Source: Brachyhypopomus gauderio
Taxonomy: Eukaryota; Chordata; Actinopteri; Gymnotiformes; Hypopomidae
Assembly: GCF_052324685.1 (NCBI RefSeq)
Contig: NW_027507065.1
Span: 62,001-126,000 of the forward strand
DNA length: 64,000 nt
Reading direction: 5' to 3'
Positions 33,153 to 46,796 of this stretch are shown one piece after another. The translations under genes and the position numbers were made by a program. The notes under the pieces are model-generated. The model was not told the origin of the DNA. It saw nothing but the letters and a program-made list of their open reading frames with translations, and searched no databases. The first letter of the stretch is position 1, and every line of letters begins with the position of its first letter.

Positions 33153-33809
33153 TGGTCGGAGGGGTCGACTGGTGATGTTCCGGAAGGGTCAGGTAAGACA
33201 CAAATTTTTCCCACGCTTTGCAATGAAGAAATGCTTCCGCTAACTCATACTGATGCTGTTTGTAGTGATATCATTGATAGTGATAAAATGCCTTGCAATG
33301 AAGAAATGCTTTTGCCTTTAAATGTTAATGAGATAAGTAATGTGCTTCAGTCTGATACTGAGTTGTTACAAATTGATGTTGATGACAGTGATAAAATAAC
33401 TGATTCTGCTACTGGATTTATGCAAAATAATTGTGAACTGTCATGTGGGGGAATATATGCTGTTTTATGAGACAAGTGCTGCTGCTGAGCGGTTATGTTT
33501 TTTTTGGGGTTAACTTGGGCAGAGCAGGTTAGGTTTCAAACAGTAAACGGTGTGGCTGAGGCAGGGTTTGTGTGCGCATGGCTGTGGGAGTGGGTGTGAT
33601 GGTGTGCGGTACAGTCCGTCAATGGACGGGTTTTTCTAAACCACTGATTTGGGAGGTCAGAGTGAGCAGGGGAGTGCAGCTGTATCTGGGCGAGTTGCCA
33701 ACATTCCAATGTCCAAAGATAAGAGGGTGTGTGTGTGTGTGTGACTGAAGGGAGTCCCACGGACTCTGTGGTCCCAGGGGAGTGTGACTTAGAGAAACAC
33801 ATCTAGGTC

Positions 33810-35270
33810 AGACCGTAGGCCTTGCAAACCACAGTACCCCTTGAAGCGGTCAAGGGGATACGACCAGTCTTTGAGACATTGGGAAAGGGGGGGGTAATTG
33901 TTCCATATGCTAATTCACCAGTGGGAGTTCCAATTTTTTTCCTGAGTGAAAATTTAGGGAGCCTGGTGTACCGAGGAGTGGAGGTTGTTAAAAGCTCTCC
34001 AGGCGGTAAAATTTAGATGTGGTAGCAGGAGCCCCGTTGGTACCGAATCCCCTAACAGTTCTGTCACAAGTCTCACCTGACAGTAAGTGGGTTTTTTGTT
34101 GATTTGGCTAATGCCTTCTTTTCTGTACCGGCACATGCAAACTCACAGCTTTGGTTTGCTTTTAAGGTTGATGGTCAACCATACACTGTCACTCACCTAA
34201 GCTAAGGCTGTCGACAGGCCTTTAATGCATTTAAAAACAAGCGTTGCACACATCCTTAACATTGGGCCTGGCTAACTCTGTATTTCTGTTTGTCCAAACA
34301 GCAGATGATAAGCGGCGACTGAGATCTATTCCCCAATGCCAGACCTGAGGGAGGTCTGGAGCTATTTGTGGACGGATCGGCATCACGTAATCCAGCAACA
34401 GAGAAAAACTGTGTGGGTTATGCAGGGATTTCGCAACACAGCACTGTTGAACCTGGACCACTGTCAGGGCACCATTCGGCGCAGGCAGCTGAATTGGTGG
34501 CTCTGACTCAGGCATGCTGAGTGGTTCTAGGTAAAACAGTGGCGATTCGCACAGGCAACAGGTATGCCTTTGAAGTAGTGCACGACTTCGGGGCTATCTG
34601 GACACACAGGGGGGTTCTCACTTCATTGGGGAAGTTGATCACACATCGGAAATCAATTGCTGAACTTCGTGATGCCATTCTCGTCCCGAAGCAAATAGCG
34701 GTATGTAAATGTGATGTATATATTCTGACAATAAAGATTCTGTTTCTTTGGGTAATGAACGGGCAGATTTGGCTGCAAAGCAAGCAGCTGGGCAGTCATT
34801 TAAGCAGGGTTTGGACACCATGTACACTCTGTGTGCTGATAACACCGTTGTTTCCACAACAGCTGAGATAAGCGAGCTCCAGAAGACAGCAACCGCCTCG
34901 GAGCTGTCTGCGTGGCAGCGGGCGGGTGCGGTGAAGCGGGGGGGCCTTTGGGTTGAGCCCAATGACAAACCGTTTCTTCCTGGGAGCATGTTTCCTGTGT
35001 ATGCACGATTGACACATGGTAAAGATGATGTGTCAACAGGGGGGATGTATGATAACAATGAGATCTTATTTGGCAGGCCGCCAAATACAGGCATCGGGTG
35101 AGAACGACCCTCTGCACCCACCACGAGCGAGTGCAATGATGCCATGTTGATTTACTGTGCAAACCTGTCCTCTGTCTTGTCACAAGTTCACAGGGCGGTG
35201 AAAGAGGCGTTACCTAAGGTCCACAGCACGACCTGGAACGTGGATTCACGCTAGCCATTGCAAGAAGGTT
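33810..35270 (+). pseudogene. pol: Retroviral pol remnants, unit 3
   Basis: Same deleted pol as in unit 2. The shared deletions show that they predate the unit duplication and, given the young LTRs, probably predate the insertion itself. Confidence 0.8.
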
Positions 35271-35819
35271 CCAATACCTGAGCAGACGAAGAGCGGTCCT
35301 GAAGCATCCCAGCTTCTGTAGGGTGAAAGGAGGGTGTTTGGGCGCCTCAGTCGAGTGGGTGGAAGTGCAGTAAGGGCGTGACCCGCACTCCAAGCACAAC
35401 GGCTGTCAAGAAGGGTCAACGATCACCCACCATGAACCCTGTGCTCTTGCTCATCCGGTGATGGAGCACAATGGCGATTGTTGTTGATGGTTTTCTGTGT
35501 GCCTTGTTTGCTGTCACTTCTGAGGAGTTGTGTCTTGCAGGCTGCAGACACGGCGCTAAAACCTGAGGACCTCACGATGAGGACAGATGTCAAGGCTACA
35601 AATCTACCACCTGATGTTGATTCATTTACTGATGATGATGATGATGATGATGATTTGGTTTGATTAACTTCATTGACCAATGTTGTATTCTGTTTGTAAT
35701 CAGGTGTGAATTGTTTGACCATCCATGTACTTCCTGGAAATTATGCTACGATCGAAAGCCTGTATTGGAGTGGTCTGTAGTCAATGTAATTTGTCCATAA
35801 AGGACAAAAAGGAGGGAAA

Positions 35820-36414
35820 TGTGGTGGAAATTTGGTGATTTCCATTTAGATCAGGCTTTCTTAGTATACGTTAAACACATTAGAAATAAGGTTTTTGCAT
35901 ATGTGTGTTAATCAAAGCACTAAAGTCATTCTGGTGACTTTAGTAGGCCTCAGAGATGTGTTTATGTGTGCCTGTCTGGGACATTTAATCTGATGTTCCT
36001 CTGGATGTTCCTAAACTGACCTCGCTGGAGACGCATAATCTCAGCTTGGAAAGGACTACGGCGACACTCAGTCTGCCATGCCATCACGAGGATGCTGAGC
36101 AGGGAGGGGGCACGCATCATATGCATCTGTCAAATCAGAGTTAATCACTCCTTACTTTGTCCAATCATATTTAGTTAATAACCGTGTGTTCACCTCGTGG
36201 ACACCGTGTGTATTGATGATCAAGGGTATAAAGGATGAGAGTTCGGAATGGGGAATTAGCTCTCTCTGTGACTGACACGTGGGTGTTTGTAACGGAGATC
36301 TCAAGGGTTTAATCTATGTCTATGTTTAAATAAATCATTGTACTTATTATCTAACCCAACTGCTTCTGACTTTTTTTGTACTCACCATTGAAGGGTTTCA
36401 GAATTTCTAAGACA
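35820..36414 (+). repeat. 3' LTR, unit 3
   Basis: Preceded by the polypurine tract at 35806-35819 and followed by ATGT at 36415-36418. Confidence 0.93.
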
Positions 36415-37235
36415 ATGTGTATATGCATATGTGTATTATTGTTATTATTATTATTATTTGTCTACTGTCAACGTGTCATTATTTTGCCAGCACAAGTTCA
36501 TTTAAAATTACATTGATTCTACAGGGCCTATGCTGACTTTTACTTGGCAAAGTTTGGTCATTCTCCTGTAGAGAAATTTGTTTGTTTGTTCAGCACCGAA
36601 AGCAAGTGTTTCCTGTAGGTAGTTGTTGATCCTTCAACAACTATAGCCATTTTACGTGAATGTCGTCATCTCAGATGTGCATTGCTAAATTGCCAGTCAT
36701 GCACAGAAAATTTCAGGATGCATGGCTTGAAATGACATTCAGTCTTTTGAATTTGCGTTGTATTAACATCGTTTTTTGATAACATATTCAGGGGTAAGAG
36801 TAGGTAAATGCTGGCAGGTGCTGTCCTTGAATTTGAGGAAGTTGGTCCTGGAAAGTCATTGAAAGGTCCTTGAATTTTATGTTAACCAAGGTGTGGGAAC
36901 CCTGTCTGACATTCCTGGCATATTAGCATCTGTAATAGAGGTTCTAAAATAAAACAAACCAAGGAATATGGTATTGAAGTGAATCAATATGTTCCCCCAA
37001 CTGTCTACTTCAGTTTGAGCCATGAATTATCATTTCCCTATATGTACAACCTGAGATATCTAGTTTTATAGTGGACTATGTCGGGAATCTGAGGAATTTT
37101 TAAAATGTCCGCCTGGAATGTGTGCACAATAGAGTTAAAATGATCTAAAAAGATGAACTTCTGAACAAAAATACTGGATATGACTGATTCGTTTTTGATC
37201 AGTGTATCTTAATAATCCATCTACTGTCTTTGCAG

Positions 37236-37746
37236 GTTTGCAACCTACAACCACCTGATGGCCTTCTGGGAACTGATTGAACCTGCAACACATCAGATGA
37301 TACGGGTCACCAACTCCAAACCTACTTTCTTAATTGGAATGGCACCCCATAGTGCCATAACCTTTGTGTCTGGACTCTATGCTGGGTCTATTAGTGACAG
37401 GGAGATGTTCAGACAGTCAGGAATTATTCCTCTACTTACCCATGACATGGCAATAATGGTGGATAAGGGCTTCCTGGTAGACGATCTTGTACCATGTAAG
37501 ATCCACAGGCCAGTTTTCCTGAAAAGGTGCACACGAATGTCTGCACATGACGTAAAACACACACAGTCCGTAGCCAGGCTCAGGGTACATGTTGAACGGT
37601 GCATCCGACAAGTAAAGGAGCACAAATTGTTTGACACCGTCATCCCCATGTCTATTTCAGGCAGCATAAATCAGCTATTTACTGTATCTTGTCTGCTTGT
37701 GAACTATCAGAATGGACCACTTGTAAAGACATGGAGCAAATTTTAG
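37236..37746 (+). CDS. DDE transposase C-terminal exon, unit 3
   Basis: Ends at TAG after KTWSKF as in unit 2. The piggyBac derivative lies 201 bp downstream, in the spacer between this gene and the YqaJ exon. Confidence 0.8.
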
Positions 37747-37947
37747 AATGTATGCATTTAAATATCGAAAATATGTAAATATGTTTTGATGCTTTATTAT
37801 TACTGGTCTTAATAACCTGCTGTAATAAACCTTGGCTTGGAGAATCAAAAATCCTTCTCATATTTTTTTTATGTCTGCACTTAAAGGAAGACATAAAAAC
37901 AGTGGAATTAATCCATTGACAGAAAAAACAAACAAATCACTTCTTAA

Positions 37948-38445
37948 CCCTGATGAGATCCGGGCGTGGTCTACATTCTTGGGGTCCAGCTGGGTGTGGT
38001 GGACCCATTGCATTTTTTGTTAAAATAATCAGCAGATTTAGCCCAATTGCCCAATTGCAAGTAAAATAAACAATACATATGTTAAATTAGTTTGCTCTCA
38101 TTTATTTATTAGTTACTTTTTTATTAAAATGTAACACAATAAGGAAATGAATCATAAATCATGCTGGCTGACAGGCTGGTCCTATGGCTAGCTGCTGACG
38201 GGCTGGTGCTAACGGAGCTGGCTGCTGCTCATCCTCCTTTTCATTATCAGTATCAGACTCTGATATTTCAGAAATGTGATCCTGAAATTTCTTCTTCTGA
38301 ATCACCATCAAAATCCTCTGTCTCTTCCAATATCAGCTGTAAGGCAGTCTGAATTGAGAATCGCTTTGCCATCTTTTATAGCATTTTTAGCATTTATAGC
38401 ATCATGTCCCCATGATTGGATGAAACACACACTCACACACACATA

Positions 38446-38504
<59 letters not shown>

Positions 38505-38973
38505 CCAGAGAGGAGGGAGGGATAATGAGGGCTGAGAGAAAAGATGCTTCTTTCAGATCTCACCCCTTTGTCTCTATAGAGATTCTTCGTCTGCTGTCTG
38601 ACAATATGCAATCAACCCCTGATGTGACAACCATCAAAAGTGTTGATGGTTGCTCACCTTTGCATGCCAAACTCCTCTGTCCTTTGTTTGTATATCCTTT
38701 AAAGTCATACAGTCGACTATCAACTACCCAACCCAATGTTGATTGCCCACTTTGACTAGCCCAGGGCCCAGTGGACCCTGGACCCTGTATGTAATACAAA
38801 TGTGAAGGGGGGGGTACGGGGGGGTAGTCATTGAAAATATTTTCTGATTTATGTTGCTCACAGAAAATGAGCCAAGGACCAATGAATCTCAGTTTGAAAA
38901 AAAAAAAATTGTAGAATTTTTTTAAGCTGATTTTTTAAAAATGGGTCCCACAGACCCTTGGACCATATAAGGG
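37948..38973 (-). mobile_element. Non-autonomous piggyBac element in a TTAA site, only in unit 3
   Basis: Flanked by TTAA (37944-37947 and 38974-38977); other units have one TTAA at this point. The ends are CCCTGATGAG and, inward from the right, CCCTTATATGG. Subterminal sequences are inverted copies: GGTCCAGCTGGGTGTGG on the left and GGTCCAAGGGTCTGTGG from the right, both leading to ACCCATT. On the minus strand from 38372 an ATG opens a frame MAKRFSIQTALQLILEETED, followed by an acidic stretch that shifts frame once. This resembles the N-terminal acidic region of PGBD-type piggyBac transposases. The catalytic part is absent, so it is a deletion derivative. Confidence 0.88.
38424..38502. repeat. 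(AC)n microsatellite inside the piggyBac element
   Basis: A nearly pure AC run with a few interruptions (TCAC, ATAG) at its left end. Confidence 0.9.
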
Positions 38974-39030
38974 TTAATGAACAACAGATAATTAATCTGA
39001 CACTATACAGGTAATCATTGTATTTATGTT

Positions 39031-39516
39031 TTACTGCAAACACTTTTGTATGTAATGGTAAAAGAAAAAATGATCCGCTTTTTCTCTAATGGTGTGCATC
39101 ACTTCTTGATTTTTGTAAACTCGCTCAACTAGTGTGTCCTCCTGAGCACACACAACAAAATCACACCATTCTAAACCAGTCAAGAGGATCTGTCCCTGAA
39201 CTTGCCAGCAGTACTTGTGTTGCCTCCGAAGTTTCAAAGCACCGCTTGACATTTTCAGATAGGGGCAGTCCACATAACTCTGAATGTTGGGGCATTTGAC
39301 TTCTAAGAGTCCAAATGGTGGATTCTCAGAGGGATCGAAGATTACTCCATCAGGGGAACAACCCAGCCATGGAGCATCAGGGTGAATGACAAACCCACAT
39401 GGTGAATAATTCACATTTTTCAGAATGCAGTACTCTTGAACTGCAACTGGCTCCATATGAATTCCTCCCCTCATGTCCTTGGTCTGGACAGTTCCCCTGT
39501 AGATTCTCTCTGCCAA
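39031..39516 (-). CDS. YqaJ-family nuclease domain, unit 3
   Basis: The 161-codon protein matches units 1, 2 and 4, with Gly at position 92. Confidence 0.8.
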   Translation of the reverse strand: MAERIYRGTVQTKDMRGGIHMEPVAVQEYCILKNVNYSPCGFVIHPDAPWLGCSPDGVIFDPSENPPFGLLEVKCPNIQSYVDCPYLKMSSGALKLRRQHKYCWQVQGQILLTGLEWCDFVVCAQEDTLVERVYKNQEVMHTIREKADHFFFYHYIQKCLQ

Positions 39517-39571
39517 ATTCTCTGCAGAAGTATGTCCTCGAACATGGTTTGCCTCATGGAAACGTGTAGAT

Positions 39572-40685
39572 CAGGCATGTCAAACTCAGTTTGGCTGTGG
39601 GGCCGGATCCAGACCTTCTGTTCTCAGGTGAGCCGGATCAGTAACTACAAATCAACTCCAAATATTTAGCTTTATTTTTCAGTACTATGCTTTATCATTC
39701 AGCCTACATTTTTAGCCTACCCTACATATTATAATCATGGATGAAAAGGGATCTTTTCTAAGCACAACACATTAAAACAATGAAAAAAAAAAGATTTTCA
39801 TGTTTGACGGTGAATGTGTTAACAACTGGTTTATTTTAACAGTTGAGTGAATGCAGTTTTATACCTGAAGCAACTCACCACATTAACAAACTCAAGTGGG
39901 AGCTATGAAAAAAATATTTTCGCCTTAATAGTCATACTGCTTTGAAATAGATTACATCAGATCAAACTACTAGGCTGGGCCTACTGAAGCTGAGAACATA
40001 CTGCACAATATTAATTATCTTTAATATGAAACCAGATGAATCTTATTTTTAATGATCTGTATTCATGAGTGCAAACAAATTTCGTGTCATCACACTTTTT
40101 TTCTCTCTCTCTCACTGCATTCCTGCAGTCTACTTGCTGCTGCTGGCTCCTGTAACTTGGCATCTTTTTGCCTTCACAAGTGCATCGATATTAGGTGTCA
40201 AATCCTGAGTAGCAGCACATTTAACAATGTCATTCAAGTGTTTATTTGTTAACCTTGAGCGCTGCTTTGTTTTATTATTGTTCATTACAGAGAACACCTG
40301 TTCACAAAGATAAGTAGTCCCAAACATGGATAGAACTTATGCAGCCATGGCTGTTAATTTGGGGTAACCTGGCACGAGATATTGATAAAACGTATTCATT
40401 TCCACGGACCCAAATTTATCCTTCATAGCAGAATCGCTTCATAGCGGAATTGCATCCTTTGACTGAAGCTTTAACTCGTGTCAGTGCTGCATGCTGTCAT
40501 TTACTGCCCTCTAGCGACCAGAGAGAGCATTTGATTTGTATTCATTTTTTAAAAATCACAACTTTTGATAGAAATGAGCTAGAGACTTGCTTCATTTTTT
40601 GACATACTCAGAAATTTATGCCGGGCCGTATTAAATAATCCAACGGGACGGGTCCGGCCCGCGGGCCCTATGTTTCACATGCCTG
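39572..40685 (-). mobile_element. Internally deleted hAT element, unit 3
   Basis: 54 bp shorter than the other copies through loss of an A-rich stretch near 39949. The dimerisation-domain remnant at 40130-40327 is kept. Confidence 0.85.
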
Positions 40686-41222
40686 CTGTACATGTTACTC
40701 TCATCTTTCTCAGACCATGCCATTCTTCACATCAACTCTGCTCCTGTGTTGCAGCTTCAATCCTCTGGCCCATGCTCAATCACACTTCCAGGGACTTAAC
40801 ATGCACTTCTTCCTCTTCTCACAAAACATACGCACATTCTCATCGTCCCAGCCTATAGTTTTGGATAGCAAGGGGTGCTTCAGTGGGGGCACCTGGGATG
40901 TTCACAATTTCTCTCACTGCTGCTGGCTTATGATGGAATGAAACCACACTCCCTGCCTCTACAGGCCCAAAAGCACATTCAACTAATGGGACTGCAGTTC
41001 ACATGCCCATTGTTGTAACCAGAGGGGCAATTACAGGACTAAAACTTCTTATAGACCTCTGACACTCTTAGCATGGCAACATTGGGCATTTCTCCATCCA
41101 AACGCTTTATAATGTGAACTTCTGAAAAATATTAAAAGCAAAAACGTGTATAACCATTAAATCAAATTACTGCCACAATATAATCTAAACTTCATTACAC
41201 ATCACATGGATCAAAGGTAATA

Positions 41223-41966
41223 TTTTTTTATTTTTTTATTTGCCTTTATTTAACCAGGTTAGTCCCTTGAGATACAAGATCCCTTTTACAAGAGAGACCT
41301 GGCCAAGAGAGACCGAGCAGCAGCACAAATTACAACATTCAAGATACATTCAAAATCTCACATAAAATTTATTAAAACACGCACACACAGATGATCTGGA
41401 CCTGACTGATTTTATCAGAGTCTTAAATCTGTTCAAAGAAACAAGGTCCTTGATTTTTATATCAGCCTGTAACCGGTTCCATGTGTATGGAGCAGCAAAA
41501 CTAAAAGCAGTCTTTCCTAGCTCTGTTCGAGCTCTAGGAACAGCAAGTTGCAAAAACTCACTCGAACGAAGACTGAGCAGACTTTGCCTTCTATTCAGAA
41601 GACAACATAAATAATTAGGCAAATTCCCAATTAGTGCTTTGTAAATAAAAACATACCAATGTGCAAAACGTCGTGCCTGCAACAAAGTCCAATTCACTTT
41701 TGTGTATAACAAACAATGATGAGTAAGAGGTCGACAGTTTGTTATAAATCGCAAAGCACTATGATACACACTGTCCAGTATGCTCAAACAGTGCACAGGA
41801 GCATTCATATACAAAATATCTCCATAATCTAATACAGGCATGAACGTTGCTTCAACTAACTTCTTTTTTACAATAAAAGAAAAACAAGATTTATTTCTAT
41901 AATAAAAACCTAACAAAAGTCTAAGCTTTTTAATTAGATGTTGAATATAAGGTTTAAAAGATAACT
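41223..41966 (-). mobile_element. LINE ORF2 C-terminal fragment, unit 3
   Basis: The frame ends at 41350. The TA tract of 18 bp stays open, so the frame runs on into the GVKPGPV exon, giving a chimeric 234-codon ORF without biological meaning. Confidence 0.75.
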
Positions 41967-41986
41967 TATATATATATATATATAAC

Positions 41987-43077
41987 CTCACACAGTCAGC
42001 AGTTGAATTCCTTGGTTTTCGAACCTCCATTTCTCCAACGGGTCCCGGCTTCACACCCTAAAAGTAGGGACACATTTAGCACTGTTTTAATGGTGGCTAC
42101 ATATGGATGAACATACATGTGACATACAAACTGACATGCTAGGTAACTCGCTGCTCGGTGTCTGTGCAGCTTTGGACTGGGGGTACAGCAGGAATATCTA
42201 GCTGAGAATAGTGTGCAGTCTGATAAAGAAGGGCAACCAAATGATTGCACAGGGCACATCCTGCCACACAGGAGCAATGGGTGCTCACCAAAATGACAGG
42301 GCTCGAGTGTTTTAACACCATCTAAGGAGAAAAAATATATTAAAATATCTGTTAACATTTTATTGAACAGCAGTAATTGAGCAAAAATAAATAAGTCAGG
42401 TAAAGTTTCCCAAATTAGTTGACTGTACACATCCACTTTAATTCACTGAAGGTAGAGAGATAAAATATGTAGGCACATGCAAAAGCTTGGGCACCAAATA
42501 CCATGTTTTATTGATGCTATAGATTTAGTCAATGTGATTAGTGAAGGGTGTGATTGGAGATGACCACACCTTCAATATTTAATCAGCTTTGCTTATATTA
42601 TGGCAGTAATCTGATGTAGTGGTTATACACTTCTATACACTTGTACATTAAAGGAGTGGTTCCCAAACGTTTTCTGCCGTGCCCCCCATTAATAGATGAG
42701 AATAATTTTGCGCCCCCCACTGCGCCCAATATTTTGTTGAGTGAGAACAGGATATTTTGTTTTGCCAGAACAGGAACAACTGTATGTGAAGTCCCTGGAA
42801 GTCTTATTCAGCAAAGACCACAGGATTAAGGCTGCTTTTGCTTCTTTAGTTCAGACTGCCATATTTAAATATCTTGCGAAAAAACAGTAATTGTTATGAC
42901 TGATTAGTGCATGTTTGTACATACATACATACATACATATATACACAAACACTTGTGTGTGTGTGTGTGTAACCATTGATCCTACTCTCAAGTCATGTGG
43001 CTTTTCACTTTTCCTCATAGACCTATGACAAACTGCCCTCACGCGGACCTCTCCTGTCACCTTGTTTTTCATTGACA
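41987..43077 (-). pseudogene. Upstream exons of the SWIM-YqaJ gene, unit 3
   Basis: Exons at 42986-43077, 42139-42321 (SWIM) and 41987-42057. Confidence 0.72.
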
Positions 43078-46000
43078 CTGTGCAGGGGGGAAGATGAATA
43101 AAAATAAAAATGTAATGATATGCTACTTACACAGCAGCTTCATAGTTAGCTAGCTAAAACAAACATCTCAATAGTAAGTAATAGCTTGTGGTCTGTCAAG
43201 GTAAATTTATTGATACAATCACTAACGTTAACATGGATACAAGGAAGCGTTTGCTAACCATACTTTATTAGATGCAGCACAATATAACTAAAAAAAGATG
43301 GCTTAATTGTCAAATTTGATCAAGCCAGTCCAAAGACATTCACAGTTAGCTCGTTAGTTTCCTGTTTACTTCCTAGAAACGTCAGCGGGCGTCATATGCC
43401 GACTTGAAGCTGATTGGTTTATGCAAAATAGTAATGCATTGTGGTAGCGAAATCTTATTTTTGCACAGGGAAAAATGGAATAATGTTTGAACAGTTAATG
43501 TAGAACTAGAATATATGTAATATAGGACTATTCTGTTTCCTAAAATATATTTAGGTTAATATACTTTTTGGCATACCGTCCTCGAGACATATATGAATTT
43601 GCAGCTCTTTATATACTGCACATACCATCTAAACCTGGTTGCCAGATTCGCGGTTTTCACTCCAAATTGGGCTTGTTTGAAACTCCTTCAAAGTTTTTCG
43701 TTTTTGGGCTACTTTTCACTTGGCCCACCGCGGGAGTTACAAGTCAACAATAACAATCGATGGCGATATAATCCTTAAATAGTCTCAATTTTAACACTCT
43801 AACACTTTGGGCTACTTTTGGCTTCTGACGGGCGCATTTTACACTGACTTTGGCCGGGATATTTATGCACGACCTGCCAACCCTGGCCACACTCGCTCGT
43901 GTTGACTGCAAGTGCACCAACTTGATCAGTCCACAGAGACAAGCCGGAGCCTTACAAGTGATTGGAAGCTCTTCTAACCAATAGTTTACTTCCTTCTGAA
44001 GCTAACCAGCCCTCATTTGCCATGATTGCTCAATTATATTTTTTTATTGAGCCCTCGGAAAGTCGCGCTTCATTTCCAATGTGGGTCCGCTAGCATAGCA
44101 ACATAAGCTAACCGCTAACCTTTGCTAACCTAAGCCAAGCTCCCCAGAACGCACTATTCGGCGAAACTGAAGCAGTCGTGGATTATTTTGTTCGTTTTTA
44201 TTCTGATTGTGGATACTTTTGAACATAAACCGATAACTTTTTATGGAATATATGAGCAATTTTCGGCATTTTCGCCAACCCGGAAGTGAGACCGTACACC
44301 CGCTACGACGCGACTCAGTGTACACGTGAGTAAAAATTGATAATTTTTCATAAGCGATATTGTACAAAATATATATTCTAATACTAAACATTAGATTATA
44401 GACAGTATTGGAGCTTTTGAGTGCTGGAGTACTCTGTATCGTGTCGGATGCTACCGGAGTTGGCTACGGTAGCTTGGCATAGCCTGTCGGACTATATTGG
44501 ACATAAATATCATATCATAGGCCTACAGGGTTCCCACGGGTCCTTGAAATCCTTGAAAGTTTGTGAATCTGAAAAAATAAGTTCAAGGCCCTGGAAAGTT
44601 TTTGAAAACAGGCATAAAAGACAGCCGTCCTTGACGGTCCTTGAATATTTTAGAGGGTTTGAAATTTCACATGGATGAAGACCGCGGTCACAGAATAATA
44701 GGGCACAGTTGGTAAGGAAGTCAATATTTACAAAAGATTGCTATGAAAAAGATTGCCATGATGTTTTAAATTTCTCATCCTTTGTTGAAAAAATATGATC
44801 TGATATGAGTTGTTATAAAGATTTAAAGAAAGTCTGCAAAGTGATTCCTTTAACATTTTATATTCAGAGTTGACTGTTTCGATGCCCATGTTAAAAGTGA
44901 ATGACTGTTGAGTTCAAGTGTAATAACAAGATTATCACTGATGGTATGAGACAAAAGATATAATAGATATTCTTTCAAGAAACATCCTAATAAAAATTAT
45001 AAAACCACAAAGGCTTGTCAAATGGCTCATGTCTTCTAAAGTAAAAGAGACTCATTTCAAAATAATAAATAAGATATATCCTGTAGCCATGTTTCTTGAA
45101 AGAAGAGTTAAACTTGATGTGGATTAATGGACCTTTTTTAAGTCAGAAGATGAATCCCAGGAGCATATGTTTTTCCATCTCAATATTTACAAAGTTTTTG
45201 CATGGACACTAGAAACTGGATTAATCTCAAACTTCTTTCTTTTGATACCATTATACTTCAGTTCGAATTTCTCTGATTCCATAAATTCACTACCATAAGT
45301 GGAGTGGTTAAAAGGCTGTTCTCTTTATGAATGAATATTATTCTTTATTAAGTAGATTTAAAAACTACCGGTATGCTAGAATCATCTCACGCCAGATTTC
45401 TCTAGAAATCTATAGTTCTAATCTCATTATATGGCTTTGCTCCTCTGTTTTATGTATGTACTGTATGTGTATATGCATATGTGTATTATTGTTATTATTA
45501 TTATTATTTGTCTACTGTCAACGTGTCATTATTTTGCCAGCACAAGTTCATTTAAAATGACATTGATTCTACAGGGCCTATGCTGACTTTTACTTGGCAA
45601 AGTTTGGTCATTCTCCTGTAGAGAAATTTGTTTGTTTGTTCAGCACCGAAAGCAAGTGTTTCCTGTAGGTAGTTGTTGATCCTTCAACAACTATAGCCAT
45701 TTTACGTGAATGTCGTCATCTCAGATGTGCATTGCTAAATTGCCAGTCATGCACAGAAAATTTCAGGATGCATGGCTTGAAATGACATTCAGTCTTTTGA
45801 ATTTGCGTTGTATTAACATCGTTTTTTGATAACATATTCAGGGGTAAGAGTAGGTAAATGCTGGCAGGTGCTGTCCTTGAATTTGAGGAAGTTGGTCCTG
45901 GAAAGTCATTGAAAGGTCCTTGAATTTTATGTTAACCAAGGTGTGGGAACCCTGTCTGACATTCCTGGCATATTAGCATCTGTAATAGAGGTTCTAAAAT

Positions 46001-46285
46001 AAAACAAACCAAGGAATATGGTATTGAAGTGAATCAATATGTTCCCCCAACTGTCTACTTCAGTTTGAGCCATGAATTATCATTTCCCTATATGTACAAC
46101 CTGAGATATCTAGTTTTATAGTGGACTATGTCGGGAATCTGAGGAATTTTTAAAATGTCCGCCTGGAATGTGTGCACAATAGAGTTAAAATGATCTAAAA
46201 AGATGAGCTTCTGAACAAAAATACTGGATATGACTGATTCGTTTTTGATCAGTGTATCTTAATAATCCATCTACTGTCTTTGCAG

Positions 46286-46796
46286 GTTTGCAACCTACAA
46301 CCACCTGATGGCCTTCTGGGAACTGATTGAACCTGCAACACATCAGATGATACGGGTCACCAACTCCAAACCTACTTTCTTAATTGGAATGGCACCCCAT
46401 AGTGCCATAACCTTTGTGTCTGGACTCTATGCTGGGTCTATTAGTGACAGGGAGATGTTCAGACAGTCAGGAATTATTCCTCTACTTACCCATGACATGG
46501 CAATAATGGTGGATAAGGGCTTCCTGGTAGACGATCTTGTACCATGTAAGATCCACAGGCCAGTTTTCCTGAAAAGGTGCACACGAATGTCTGCACATGA
46601 CGTAAAACACACACAGTCCGTAGCCAGGCTCAGGGTACATGTTGAACGGTGCATCCGACAAGTAAAGGAGCACAAATTGTTTGACACCGTCATCCCCATG
46701 TCTATTTCAGGCAGCATAAATCAGCTATTTACTGTATCTTGTCTGCTTGTGAACTATCAGAATGGACCACTTGTAAAGACATGGAGCAAATTTTAG
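46286..46796 (+). CDS. DDE transposase C-terminal exon, unit 4
   Basis: TAG-terminated form. Exon 1 is at 44252-44325, and the intron keeps the basic length of about 1.96 kb. Confidence 0.8.

Larger units (their letters stand above)
30635..36414 (+). mobile_element. Endogenous retrovirus, unit 3, same insertion as unit 2
   Basis: Offset from the unit 2 copy by exactly 13,850 bases throughout, with the same ATGT flanks and the same single LTR difference (T at 31108, C at 36293). No difference from the unit 2 copy was noticed. This is one insertion event later duplicated with its host unit, not two insertions. Confidence 0.92.
29204..44031. repeat. Tandem unit 3 (14,828 bp, with retrovirus and piggyBac derivative)
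   Basis: Carries the same retrovirus as unit 2 at the same base. It also has a 1,026-bp piggyBac derivative (37948-38973) and a private 54-bp deletion near 39949, where GAAATAGATTACATC replaces a longer A-rich stretch. Confidence 0.97.
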
